Shown: piece after piece, positions 42,480 to 51,353 of the stretch
Numbering within the stretch: the first letter of the stretch is position 1
How the letters are laid out: each line of letters begins with the position of its first letter
DNA from: Clostridium carboxidivorans P7
GTDB lineage: Bacteria; Bacillota; Clostridia; Clostridiales; Clostridiaceae
Reading direction: 5' to 3'
Length of the DNA stretch: 64,000 nucleotides
Assembly: GCF_001038625.1 (NCBI RefSeq)
Contig: NZ_CP011803.1
Coordinates: 1,798,001 to 1,862,000 of the forward strand
Notes under the pieces: generated by a model
Seen by the model: the letters and a program-made list of their open reading frames with translations, nothing else
Database searches by the model: none
What the model was told of the DNA's origin: nothing
Position numbers and translations under genes: made by a program

Positions 42480-42734
42480 AAGAAGTAACTTTCAACTGTA
42501 TGCAGACTGATATATGCTGTTAAGGAAGATTCGAACAAATTTTAGAAGTTCTTTGCTTGAGATATTGAAAAATGGCGTAATTTTTGCCAGGACGGCAAAA
42601 GCTCCGAAAGCGACAGGACGTCGCATTTGAGGAGGTAGTCATTTTTCAATATCTCAAGCATTAGAACTTCTTAATGAAGTGAGTTTTCCTTAACAGCATA
42701 TATCAGCCGGAATACAGTTGAAAGTTACTTCGCT
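42480..42734. repeat. Giant stem-loop P2 of copy B with structured loop
   Basis: Arms 42480-42574 and 42640-42734 contain AAGTAACTTTCAACTGTAT, GATATATGCTGTTAAGGAA and the perfect 20-bp GCTTGAGATATTGAAAAATG with complements. The 65-base loop itself folds into small hairpins TTTTGCC-AGGAC-GGCAAAA (42582-42600) and GCGAC-AGGAC-GTCGC (42610-42624). It is much more GC-rich than its surroundings. Confidence 0.85.
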
Positions 42735-42802
42735 TACATACGCTTGTGTCACATAATTTTTAAATTGCAGAAGCAGAATATGAAAGAAATTGAAAATTAG
42801 TA

Positions 42803-42833
42803 TTGACTATATAGTTATTATACACCTTAAAAT
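42803..42833 (+). promoter_or_regulatory. MerR-type promoter with 19-bp spacer
   Basis: TTGACT (42803-42808), a 19-base spacer and TAAAAT (42828-42833). The overlong spacer is the hallmark of promoters activated by MerR-family DNA distortion. TGACTATATAGTTA, a near-perfect palindrome, overlaps the -35 and spacer. The promoter drives the merR-ubiD-ubiX-lpdD operon. Confidence 0.65.
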
Positions 42834-42869
42834 CTTAAGTAAGTAGATAAAAAAGAAAGGAGCAATATC

Positions 42870-43700
42870 TTGGAAAAATATCTATCAATAAGTGAAATGG
42901 CCTCAATACATAATATTTCAAGACAAACTCTTATTTATTATGACAAAATAGGATTATTTAAGCCAACTAATGTTGATGACAAAGGCTACAGATACTATAG
43001 TCCTTATCAGATTCCATTCTTAAGAGAAATTTGTTTTCTAAAATTTATAGGCATCAAGCTTGATGATATAAAAAAACATATAGAACATAGAAATCTTACT
43101 TCAGCTATTTCCTTATTGGAATACCATAAAGAATTTGTAGATGAAGAAATTAAAAGCTTGTTATCCATTCGTGAACTTATTAAGCAAAGATTAAATGTAT
43201 ATACAAACGTTGATCAATTTAAAGATGAACTTTGCAAACCTATAATAGAAGAATTTGCTGAAAGAAAAGCGCTATTTATTCCTTTTGAAAATGAAATATC
43301 TAAAAAGGAACTACACCTTACTAGTATGAAGGCATATAATATTCTAAATAAAATCGGAATACTTTCTCCCAAAAAATTTGGTACTATTATAATGAAAAAT
43401 CAATTAACGGAAAAATACATATTTCAGGGTGCTGGAGTATTTTCAATAATATCTTCAATATCTTCTGATAATAACATGGAAAACATTATTACTCTTCCCT
43501 CTGGAAAGTATGTTTGCATGTATAAATACGGTATGCCTTATGATACTAAATTTTTATACCAGTTAATAGAATGGATTAACGATAATAGTTATAAAATTAC
43601 AGGAAATATAATTGATATGTGCCTTTTGGATACTACTTTTTATGATGAAAATACAAATGTTGACTTTTGTCAATTACAAATTCCTGTAGAAAAAATTTAA
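42870..43700 (+). CDS. MerR-family transcriptional activator
   Basis: A 276-residue regulator: an N-terminal MerR wHTH (about 3-72: LSISEMASIHNISRQTLIYYDKIGLF, GYRYYSPYQ), a coiled-coil dimerisation helix (about 80-120), and a C-terminal ligand-binding domain of the GyrI/BmrR type (about 130-276). The start is TTG with AAAGGAG 7 bases upstream. It lies 28 bases before the UbiD gene in the same direction and is preceded by a 19-bp-spacer promoter, so it probably activates its own decarboxylase operon in response to a phenolic acid (inference). Confidence 0.93.
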   Translation: MEKYLSISEMASIHNISRQTLIYYDKIGLFKPTNVDDKGYRYYSPYQIPFLREICFLKFIGIKLDDIKKHIEHRNLTSAISLLEYHKEFVDEEIKSLLSIRELIKQRLNVYTNVDQFKDELCKPIIEEFAERKALFIPFENEISKKELHLTSMKAYNILNKIGILSPKKFGTIIMKNQLTEKYIFQGAGVFSIISSISSDNNMENIITLPSGKYVCMYKYGMPYDTKFLYQLIEWINDNSYKITGNIIDMCLLDTTFYDENTNVDFCQLQIPVEKI

Positions 43701-43728
43701 TATATTTTAATTTTTAGGAGGATTACAT

Positions 43729-45222
43729 ATGAATGAAAAAAATAAAATAACTGATTTGCGTTCTGCCATAAAATTATTAGCATCAATACCAGGACAGTTA
43801 ATTGAAACTAATGAACCTGTAGATCCTCATGCAGAACTATCTGGCGTGTATCGTTATATTGGTGCTGGTGGAACAGTAATGCGTCCAACAAAAATTGGAC
43901 CTGCTATGATTTTTAATAATGTTAAAGGTCATAAAAATGCAAGAGTTATTATTGGACTTTTAGCCAGTCGTGAGAGAGTTGGCCTTATGCTTGATTCGAA
44001 ACCAGAAAAATTAGGATTTCTATTGAATGAAGCTGTAAAAAAACCAATTGCACCAGTAATAATTCCTCAAACTGAAGCAGTTTGTCAGGAAGTTGTTCAT
44101 TATGCAGATGATCCAAATTTTGATATTAGAAAATTGGTACCTGCACCAACTAATACAGAAGAAGATGCTGGCCCATATATCACCATGGGCATGTGCTATG
44201 CTTCTGATCCAGAAAGTGGCGAATCCGATATTACAATACATCGTTTATGCTTACAAAGTAAGGATGAAATTTCAATGTACTTCGTACCAGGTGCTCGTCA
44301 TTTAGAAGTGTTTCGTGAAAAAGCAGAAAAATTAAATAAACCATTGCCAATTTCTATTAGTATAGGTGTTGATCCTGCCATTGAAATTGCATCATGTTTT
44401 GAACCACCAACGACTCCCCTTGGGTTTAATGAATTAAGCATTGCTGGTGCCATTAGAGGAATACCTGTTAAACTAACCAACTGTTTAACAATTAACGAAA
44501 AAGCTATTGCTAATGCAGAATATGTTATAGAAGGAAATTTACTTCCTAATGTACGTGTTAGAGAAGATCAAAATACAAATACAGGGAAAGCCATGCCAGA
44601 ATTTCCTGGATACACTGGACCAGCTTGCAGTGAACTGCCAGTAATTAAGGTAAAAGCTGTTACTCATAGAATAAATCCAATAATGCAGACTTGCATTGGA
44701 CCAAGTGAAGAACATGTTAGTATGGCTGGTATTCCAACAGAAGCAAGTATACTACAAATGATAGAAAAAGCCATGCCAGGCAGACTCTTAAATGTTTATG
44801 CACATCCATCAGGTGGTGGCAAATATATGGCTATTTTACAATTTAAAAAAAGTAAACCAAGTGATGAAGGACGTCAAAGACAAGCTGCATTATTGGCATT
44901 TTCAGCATTTTCTGAACTTAAGCATGTAATCTTGGTTGATGAAGATGTTGATCCATTTGACAGTAATGATGTAATGTGGGCTCTTAATACACGTTATCAA
45001 GGTGATATTGACACAGTATTTATACCCGGCGTACGTTGTCATCCATTAGATCCTTCTCAAAATCCTTATTATAATCCACTACTTAAGGATAAAGGTATTT
45101 CTTGTAAAGTAATTTTTGATTGCACAGTACCTTATAATTTAAAAGACAAATTCCAAAGAGCCAAATTTAAAGATGTGGATCCAAGCCGTTTTGCTCCAGA
45201 ATTATTTAAAAATATAGAATAA
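43729..45222 (+). CDS. UbiD-family decarboxylase (gallate/hydroxyarylic acid decarboxylase catalytic subunit type)
   Basis: A 497-residue prenylated-FMN-dependent decarboxylase. Family features include TGVYRYIGAGGTVMRPTKIGPAMIF-like N-terminal strands, the SISIGVDPAIEIASCFEPPTTPLGFNELSIAGAIRG central block with catalytic acid/Arg residues, and DEDVDPFDSNDVMWALNTRYQGD near the C terminus. The LpdC/AroY-like length and linkage to UbiX and an LpdD-type protein point to non-oxidative decarboxylation of a phenolic acid such as gallate, protocatechuate or hydroxybenzoate. Substrate not determinable. AGGAGG precedes the ATG. Confidence 0.92.
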   Translation: MNEKNKITDLRSAIKLLASIPGQLIETNEPVDPHAELSGVYRYIGAGGTVMRPTKIGPAMIFNNVKGHKNARVIIGLLASRERVGLMLDSKPEKLGFLLNEAVKKPIAPVIIPQTEAVCQEVVHYADDPNFDIRKLVPAPTNTEEDAGPYITMGMCYASDPESGESDITIHRLCLQSKDEISMYFVPGARHLEVFREKAEKLNKPLPISISIGVDPAIEIASCFEPPTTPLGFNELSIAGAIRGIPVKLTNCLTINEKAIANAEYVIEGNLLPNVRVREDQNTNTGKAMPEFPGYTGPACSELPVIKVKAVTHRINPIMQTCIGPSEEHVSMAGIPTEASILQMIEKAMPGRLLNVYAHPSGGGKYMAILQFKKSKPSDEGRQRQAALLAFSAFSELKHVILVDEDVDPFDSNDVMWALNTRYQGDIDTVFIPGVRCHPLDPSQNPYYNPLLKDKGISCKVIFDCTVPYNLKDKFQRAKFKDVDPSRFAPELFKNIE

Positions 45223-45240
45223 TAATTTATTTTAACTCAT

Positions 45241-45276
45241 TTATCAAGTTATAGTTTTTATAATATAACTTGATAA
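45241..45276 (+). other. Intercistronic hairpin between ubiD and ubiX
   Basis: A 13-bp perfect stem TTATCAAGTTATA / TATAACTTGATAA with a 10-base loop lies in the 94-base gap and is followed by an AT-rich but interrupted T tract. It could be a partial terminator or an mRNA stability element that sets more UbiD than UbiX. Confidence 0.5.
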
Positions 45277-45316
45277 TATAATTTTAAAAAACTAATTAAA
45301 AAAGGTGTTTAAATTT

Positions 45317-45916
45317 ATGGAATATAATGTAACAATTAATAATAAAAAAAGACTAATAATAGGTATGAGTGGTGCAAGTGGTGCCACATTAGGTATTGAA
45401 ATATTAAAAACACTAAAAAAATATCCTGATTGGGAAAGTCATTTAGTAATTTCTAAAGGTGCAGAACAAACTATACTTGAAGAAACAAATTACAAATTAA
45501 TAGATGTCATTAACCTAGCAGATAAAACTTATTCACCAAAAGATATTGGTGCAAGCATAGCTAGTGGTACCTTTAGAACCGAAGGTATGGTTATAGTTCC
45601 CTGTAGTATGAAAACTGCTGCTGGTATTGCATGTGGTTATTCTGACAACTTACTTTTGAGAGCTGCAGATGTTACTATTAAGGAAAGAAGAAAATTAGTG
45701 TTAGTACCTAGAGAAAGTCCTCTAAGCACAATTCATCTAAGAAATTTACTTTCCTTATCCGAGCTAGGTGCAATTATTGTACCTCCAATGATGTCATATT
45801 ATAATAAACCTGCTAGTATAGAAGATTTGAATACACACATTATTGGTAAAATTCTAGATAAATTTCACATTGAGGTAAATGGATTTAATAGATGGGGAGA
45901 AAATGCCATTTATTAA
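45317..45916 (+). CDS. ubiX: UbiX-family flavin prenyltransferase
   Basis: A 199-residue enzyme that makes prenylated FMN, the cofactor required by UbiD. It has the N-terminal GMSGASGATLGIEIL motif binding FMN phosphate, VIVPCSMKTAAGIACGYSDNLLLRAADV, and RKLVLVPRESPLSTIHLRN with the conserved Arg-Glu-Ser. Residue pattern and length fit UbiX/Pad1/LpdB. ATG 45317 is chosen because AAGGTG lies 9 bases upstream; the frame opens 12 bases earlier at GTG, inside that site. Operon member supplying the neighbouring decarboxylase. Confidence 0.95.
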   Translation: MEYNVTINNKKRLIIGMSGASGATLGIEILKTLKKYPDWESHLVISKGAEQTILEETNYKLIDVINLADKTYSPKDIGASIASGTFRTEGMVIVPCSMKTAAGIACGYSDNLLLRAADVTIKERRKLVLVPRESPLSTIHLRNLLSLSELGAIIVPPMMSYYNKPASIEDLNTHIIGKILDKFHIEVNGFNRWGENAIY

Positions 45917-45934
45917 ATATTCGGAGGTTAATAA

Positions 45935-46318
45935 GTGTACGATTTAACTATAGAAAAAGGTAGAATAAAGATTAACTTAAAAGCTATTTTAATAGGAAAA
46001 GATTTATGTATCATAATTTCAGGTGGAGATAGCCCTCACATAGGTTCTGTAACTTTAAGTATTCCTAGACCAAGTTTATCAGATTTTAATAAGAATAGTG
46101 CAACAACATCTATTTTAAATTTATTAGGACATAAAGATGATGAAGCTGCAAGATATGTATCTCATACCATTTCTTCAAAATTAAATAAAAATGTAGTTGT
46201 AACCTGTGGTATTCATGTTGACAATATAACAGTTGAAGAAATTAATATGGTTATGGATATTTTGAAAGAATTAACAAACATGTTGTTATCCAAACTTCCA
46301 CACAAATATCATCAATAA
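45935..46318 (+). CDS. LpdD-like prenylated-flavin chaperone
   Basis: A 127-residue protein, GTG start with CGGAGG 7 bases upstream, 18 bases after ubiX. The sequence (IEKGRIKINLKAILIGKDL, IISGGDSPHIGSVTLSIPRPS, HKDDEAARYVSHTISSKLNKNVVVTCGIHVDNIT) matches the LpdD type of small protein associated with gallate decarboxylases, proposed to help deliver prenylated FMN. Its presence after UbiD and UbiX strengthens the reading of this operon as an anaerobic hydroxyarylic acid decarboxylase system. An AT-only stem just after the stop (46321-46347) may be a weak terminator. Confidence 0.8.
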   Translation: MYDLTIEKGRIKINLKAILIGKDLCIIISGGDSPHIGSVTLSIPRPSLSDFNKNSATTSILNLLGHKDDEAARYVSHTISSKLNKNVVVTCGIHVDNITVEEINMVMDILKELTNMLLSKLPHKYHQ

Positions 46319-46455
46319 TATATAATTTAACTTAAAATTAAATTATACTTAAAATTAAACTTATTGAATTTTGAATATAGTTGATGTAAAATATAGTTTG
46401 TGTTTGTCCAATTATGGCAAATTATTTAATACTATAATGAAAATGGAGTGATTTT

Positions 46456-48480
46456 GTGGAAAATGGAAGTATGGCAAAAAAAAATTCATTGAAAGTCAAA
46501 ATAACTGCCAGTGCAGTTGTTGTGCTTTTAGTAGCTATAGCAATATTAACTACTATAATTTTTTATGTTGCAAGTAACAAACTGAAGGGGGAAGTTGAAC
46601 AGCAAGGAATAAGTTTAGTTAAAGAAATAACTTCAGAAATGGAAACTAATAAGGCTATGTCAAATCAAATAGATGCTGTTTTAGGTGATAAAATGACTTC
46701 AGTAGGCTATTTAATAGGACAAAATCCATCAGTATCCGATGAATATTTAAAGGAAATAGCCTCCAAAATAGGTGTTCAAGAAATAGACATAGCTAACGCT
46801 CAAGGAATTATAACACATTCTAATATGCCTGCTAATATCAATTTTAATTATAAGGATAATGCAAACGTGCAAGCAATATTAAAAGGAAAGCAAGAAAAAG
46901 CTGTAGAAGCCATAAGAAAAAGTTCATATATAGGTGATGGTAATTATTATAAATATGGTGAAATAGCCATACCTGGTGGCGGAATAGCTCAAGTAGGTAT
47001 TATAGCAAACGAAATAGCAAAGCTTAATGATTCTATAAGTGAACAAAATCTTGTAAGCAGATTACTAAAAGGTTCAAATATAGTTTATGCTGCCACTATG
47101 GATAAAAATGCAAAGGTTACTGCCCATAGTGATAAGAGTAAAACTGGAACTATTCTAGCAGATACAGGAAGTAAATCCGCAATTCAAGACGGAAAAATAA
47201 GTTCTTATGTAAAAAGTTATAACGGACATGGAGTATATGATATTACAATCCCATTACACAGTGGTGAAAATGTAGCAGGAGCTGTACAAATAGGAATTTC
47301 CTTGGCAAGTCAAAATGCAGCATTAAGAAACATAGCTATAATCTCCTTAGTGGTAGCATTATTGGCAGTTATACTAGGAGGATTTATAATAATAACAATA
47401 GTATCTAATAATCTAAAGCCTTTAGCTAAACTTGCTGAAGTTGCAGAAGAGGCAGCAAAAGGAGACCTTACTAAATCCGTAGAAATTAAGTCACAGGATG
47501 AAATAGGAATGGTAGCTGTAAGCTTTAACAATATGATTGAAAATTTAAGAAGTATTACTAATAAAATAAATAGTATGTCACAAAACATTGCAGCGTCATC
47601 AAGCAGTCTTTTATCATCTGCACAGCAAGCAGCAGAAGTATCAGAAGAAATCTCAAGCTCCACGGAAGAAGTTGCTGATGGTGCAGAAAAACAAGTTAAA
47701 GCTACAGAGGAAATATCTATTTCATTAAAAAAAGCTGTAGATAATATGACATCTATAAGAAATCAAGTTAAATCAGTAGTAGAGTTTTCTGAGAATACAA
47801 GCAATCTTGCTTCTGATGGAAGAGACAAAATGAATAACATGGTAACCCAAATAGGTGTTATAAAAAATAGTGTAATTTATTCATCAAAAGTAATTGTGGA
47901 ACTTCAAGAAACTTCTAAACAAATAGGAAGCATAGTAGAACTTATAGATGGTATAGCTGATCAAACTAATTTACTTGCTTTAAATGCCTCAATTGAAGCA
48001 GCCAGAGCTGGAGAAGCTGGTAAAGGCTTTGCCGTAGTTGCTGATGAAGTAAGAAATCTTGCAGAAGAATCAATGAAATCTTCTAATAATATAAAGGAAT
48101 TAATAGCTGCAACTCAAAGTAAAACAGAAAAAGCTCTTTCCTCCATCGAAGAAGGAACTAAAGAATCCATAAAAGGAGAAGAAATTGTAACAGTAGTAGG
48201 AGAATCTCTACACGAAATACTAAAATCCTTTAATGATACAAAAGAGTACCTTGAAAAAGTTAATTTGATGGTAGAAGAATCAAATAATAGCATAAATCAA
48301 GTAAATGAAAATGCAGATGAAATTCAAAATATATCTACAAATACTGCTGCAAGTACAGAAGAAATAGCAGCATCTACACAAGAACAGTCTGCTGCGCTTC
48401 AAGAAATATCCCGTAATGTACAGGATCTTTCAACTTTAGCAGGAGATTTAGAAAACAGTATAAAAATATTTAAACTTTAA
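46456..48480 (+). CDS. Methyl-accepting chemotaxis protein with double-Cache-like sensor
   Basis: A 674-residue chemoreceptor from GTG 46456 (GGAG 7 bases upstream). It has a membrane helix at about 15-37, a large extracytoplasmic sensor (about 40-290) of Cache type ([43 protein letters not shown]), helix 2 at about 295-318, HAMP to about 370, and a signalling domain with [41 protein letters not shown] in pieces. Its position directly after the phenolic acid decarboxylase operon suggests, but does not show, that it senses a related aromatic compound. Own terminator. Confidence 0.94.
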   Translation: MENGSMAKKNSLKVKITASAVVVLLVAIAILTTIIFYVASNKLKGEVEQQGISLVKEITSEMETNKAMSNQIDAVLGDKMTSVGYLIGQNPSVSDEYLKEIASKIGVQEIDIANAQGIITHSNMPANINFNYKDNANVQAILKGKQEKAVEAIRKSSYIGDGNYYKYGEIAIPGGGIAQVGIIANEIAKLNDSISEQNLVSRLLKGSNIVYAATMDKNAKVTAHSDKSKTGTILADTGSKSAIQDGKISSYVKSYNGHGVYDITIPLHSGENVAGAVQIGISLASQNAALRNIAIISLVVALLAVILGGFIIITIVSNNLKPLAKLAEVAEEAAKGDLTKSVEIKSQDEIGMVAVSFNNMIENLRSITNKINSMSQNIAASSSSLLSSAQQAAEVSEEISSSTEEVADGAEKQVKATEEISISLKKAVDNMTSIRNQVKSVVEFSENTSNLASDGRDKMNNMVTQIGVIKNSVIYSSKVIVELQETSKQIGSIVELIDGIADQTNLLALNASIEAARAGEAGKGFAVVADEVRNLAEESMKSSNNIKELIAATQSKTEKALSSIEEGTKESIKGEEIVTVVGESLHEILKSFNDTKEYLEKVNLMVEESNNSINQVNENADEIQNISTNTAASTEEIAASTQEQSAALQEISRNVQDLSTLAGDLENSIKIFKL

Positions 48481-48506
48481 AAAAGTCATAAATTTTCAAA
48501 ATATAT

Positions 48507-48540
48507 AAGCTGCCAAAAATAACTAGGCAGCTTATTTTTT
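48507..48540 (+). terminator. Terminator of the chemoreceptor gene
   Basis: The 8-bp perfect stem AAGCTGCC / GGCAGCTT has an 11-base loop, followed by ATTTTTT. It lies 26 bases after the stop. Confidence 0.9.
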
Positions 48541-48574
48541 ATAAAAAATAGTGATCAAATTTAAATATCAAGCA

Positions 48575-51154
48575 TTAAAATGCATTTACATACATTTGTT
48601 TTATTTCACTTATTAATGGATATCTAGGGTTTGCACCTGTACATTGATCATCAAAAGCTAATTCTGACATTTTATCTAAAGTAGCATAAAATTTTTCTTC
48701 TGTTACTCCTGCTTCTTTAATACTTTCTGGAATATTTATCTTAGCTTTTAATTCATCTATAGCATTTATTAATAATTGTACTTTTTCATCGTCTGTTGAC
48801 CCACCTAAGTTAAGGTAATCTGCTATTCTAGCATATCTCTTTTTTATATTTGGATACTTATATTGTGGAAATGCAGCTTGTTTTCTTGGATTTTCTACTG
48901 CATTAAATTTTATAACTTCATTTATAAGTAGTGCATTGGCAATGCCATGTGGTACGTGATGAGTTGATCCTAATTTATGTGCCATTGAATGACATACTCC
49001 TAAAAATGCATTAGCAAATGCCATACCAGCTATTGTTGAAGCATGCGCCATTTTTTCTCTTGCCTTTATACTTGTTGTTCCTTCACTGTAAGCTATTGGT
49101 AAATACTTAAATATCAATCTTATTGCTTCTAACGCTAATCCATTAGTATATTCTGAAGCCATTATTGATACATAAGCTTCTATTGCATGAGTTAGTGCAT
49201 CTATTCCTGAAGCTGCTGTTAATCCTTTTGGCATACCCATCATAAGTTCAGCATCAATTATAGCCATATTTGGAGTTAATTCATAATCAGCTAATGGATA
49301 TTTAGCTCCTGTTTTTTCATCAGTAATTACTGCAAAAGGTGTTACTTCTGATCCTGTTCCTGCTGATGTTGCAACAGAAATCATCATTGCTTTTTCACCC
49401 ATCTTAGGAAAAGTATATACTCTCTTTCTTATATCCATAAATCTCATAGCTAAATCTTCAAATCTTACTTCCGGATGTTCATACATTACCCACATAATCT
49501 TAGCAGCATCCATTGCTGAACCACCACCAACTGCTATAATAGTATCTGGATTAAATGATAACAATTCTTCTGCACCTTTTTTAGCTGTAGCTAGGGTTGG
49601 ATCTGGTTCTACATCTGTAAATATTTTATATGAAATTTTCAATTCTTCAAGAATCTTTGTAACTCTATCTATATAACCTAATTGATAAAGAACTTTATCT
49701 GTTACTATAAATACTTTTTTCTTATCCAAAATATCTAATTCTTTTAATGCAACTCCAAGACTACCATATTTAAAATAAACCTTTTCAGGAACTCTAAACC
49801 AAAGCATATTTTCTCTCCTCTCAGCAACACTTTTTATATTTAATAAGTGTTTAGGTCCAACATTTTCTGATACGGAGTTTCCTCCCCATGAACCACAACC
49901 TAATGTTAATGAAGGAGCTAGTTTAAAGTTATATATGTCTCCTATAGCACCTTGTGCTGAAGGCATATTTATTAATGTTCTACCAGTCTTCATAGTTTCT
50001 CTAAATTTTTCTACTTTTACTTTTTCAGTTATTGCATTTACATATAATACAGATGTATGACCCATTCCACCGAGTTCAACTAATCTTCCAGCTTTTAAAA
50101 GAGCTTCATCAAAATTTTTAGCTCTATACATAGCTAAAACTGGAGATAACTTTTCATGTGAAAATGGCTCTTCTGAATGCTCCACTGATTTTACTTCTCC
50201 TATAAGAACTTTAGCATCTTCTGGAACTTTAACTCCTGCCATTTCTGCTATTTTATAAGCACTCTGACCAACGATACCAGCATTTAATGTACCATTAACT
50301 AAGAGTATTTTTCCAACTTTAGTTGTTTCATCCTTACTTAAAATATAAGCTCCTCTATGAGCAAATTCTTTCTTAACTTCTTCATATATTGAATCTACAA
50401 CTACTACCGACTGCTCTGAAGCACAAATCATACCATTATCAAAAGTTTTGGAAAGAAGTATTGAATTTACTGCCATTTTAATATCAGCACTTTCATCAAT
50501 TAAAGCAGGTGTGTTACCAGGACCAACCCCTATAGCAGGTTTACCTGAAGAATAAGCTGCTTTAACCATACCTGGACCACCTGTTGCAAGGATTATATCA
50601 GCTTCTTTCATTACTATCTGTGAAAGTTCAATAGAAGGTTCATCTATCCAACCTATAATTCCTTTAGGAGCACCTGCTTTAACTGCAGCATCAAGAACTA
50701 ACTTAGCTGCTGCAATAGTACACTTTTTTGCTCTTGGATGTGGTGAAAAAATTATACCATTTCTTGTTTTCAAAGCTAATAATGCTTTAAATATTGCTGT
50801 AGATGTTGGATTTGTTGTTGGAATTACTGCTGCAATCACACCTACAGGTTCTGCAATTTTAACCATTCCAAAGCCTTCATCTTCTTCCAAAATCCCACAA
50901 GTTTTTTCATTTTTATACTTATTATATATGTATTCTGCAACAAAATGATTTTTTATAACCTTATCCTCTACAATTCCCATTTTAGTTTCTTCCACTGCCA
51001 TTTTAGCTAGATCTATTCTGGCACTGTTAGCTGCTAGTGCTGCTTGCCTGAAAATTTCATCTACTTGTTCCTGAGTAAAACTCCCAAATTTTTTTTGAGC
51101 ATTTTGCACTTCCTGCATTTTTTTCATCAGTTCTTCAACATTAGTTACCTTCAT
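48575..51154 (-). CDS. adhE: Bifunctional aldehyde/alcohol dehydrogenase AdhE (copy 2)
   Basis: An 859-residue fusion enzyme reducing acetyl-CoA (or butyryl-CoA) to acetaldehyde and then ethanol with NADH; family members form spirosome filaments. The N-terminal CoA-acylating aldehyde dehydrogenase (about 1-440) has catalytic Cys244 in GMICASEQS. The C-terminal iron alcohol dehydrogenase (about 460-859) has GGGSAMDAAKIMW and the iron-binding histidines in GVCHSMAHKLGSTHHVPHG. The start is ATG 51154 (AGGGGTG upstream), not the frame opening at 51217. A close tandem duplicate lies upstream, but a terminator and separate promoter lie between, so the copies can be expressed independently. Confidence 0.96.
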   Translation of the reverse strand: MKVTNVEELMKKMQEVQNAQKKFGSFTQEQVDEIFRQAALAANSARIDLAKMAVEETKMGIVEDKVIKNHFVAEYIYNKYKNEKTCGILEEDEGFGMVKIAEPVGVIAAVIPTTNPTSTAIFKALLALKTRNGIIFSPHPRAKKCTIAAAKLVLDAAVKAGAPKGIIGWIDEPSIELSQIVMKEADIILATGGPGMVKAAYSSGKPAIGVGPGNTPALIDESADIKMAVNSILLSKTFDNGMICASEQSVVVVDSIYEEVKKEFAHRGAYILSKDETTKVGKILLVNGTLNAGIVGQSAYKIAEMAGVKVPEDAKVLIGEVKSVEHSEEPFSHEKLSPVLAMYRAKNFDEALLKAGRLVELGGMGHTSVLYVNAITEKVKVEKFRETMKTGRTLINMPSAQGAIGDIYNFKLAPSLTLGCGSWGGNSVSENVGPKHLLNIKSVAERRENMLWFRVPEKVYFKYGSLGVALKELDILDKKKVFIVTDKVLYQLGYIDRVTKILEELKISYKIFTDVEPDPTLATAKKGAEELLSFNPDTIIAVGGGSAMDAAKIMWVMYEHPEVRFEDLAMRFMDIRKRVYTFPKMGEKAMMISVATSAGTGSEVTPFAVITDEKTGAKYPLADYELTPNMAIIDAELMMGMPKGLTAASGIDALTHAIEAYVSIMASEYTNGLALEAIRLIFKYLPIAYSEGTTSIKAREKMAHASTIAGMAFANAFLGVCHSMAHKLGSTHHVPHGIANALLINEVIKFNAVENPRKQAAFPQYKYPNIKKRYARIADYLNLGGSTDDEKVQLLINAIDELKAKINIPESIKEAGVTEEKFYATLDKMSELAFDDQCTGANPRYPLISEIKQMYVNAF

Positions 51155-51250
51155 CAATAACACCCCTTTTATGTTTTTTATTGTCATCATAAACAAAAAT
51201 TTCAAAGTCACATACAAGTGGAAACTTAACCAAGTTTTATTTCACTTTTA

Positions 51251-51279
51251 TTAATACAAAATTATTTTTCTCTCCTCAA
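51251..51279 (-). promoter_or_regulatory. Promoter of adhE copy 2
   Basis: TTGAGG (51279-51274), a 17-base spacer and TATTAA (51256-51251) on the minus strand, downstream of the terminator of copy 1 and about 95 bases before the start codon. Confidence 0.45.
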
Positions 51280-51300
51280 TTTTTATTATTCATTAAAAAA

Positions 51301-51341
51301 CAATAAAAATGGTGCTTCAAAGCTCCTTTGAAACACCATTT
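51301..51341 (-). terminator. Terminator of adhE copy 1
   Basis: A 15-bp stem (AAATGGTGcTTCAAAG / CTTTGAAaCACCATTT, one mismatch) has a 3-base loop and is followed on the minus strand by TTTTTATTG. It lies 13 bases after the stop at 51354. Confidence 0.9.
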
Positions 51342-51353
51342 TTTATTACTTAT

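Larger units (their letters stand above)
41838..42782 (+). repeat. Palindrome-rich dispersed element, copy B (about 0.95 kb)
   Basis: This fills almost all of the 1,035-base gap between ybaK and the MerR gene. Layout: left end with TTAACTCAACTTTCTCACAT and AAGCGCATTGCGACGTAAGT, giant palindrome P1 (41917-42136), a spacer of about 300 bases, giant palindrome P2 (42480-42734), and right end with ACTTCGCTTACATACGCTT and TTTTTAAATTGCAGAAG. The outer ends are related as imperfect inverted repeats. In reverse complement the spacer encodes a 55-codon frame starting MTKPAKIVSWLIIN that is partly shared with copy A. No transposase is present, so any mobility would need a protein encoded elsewhere. It does not match an insertion sequence family I recognise. 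Confidence 0.8.
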
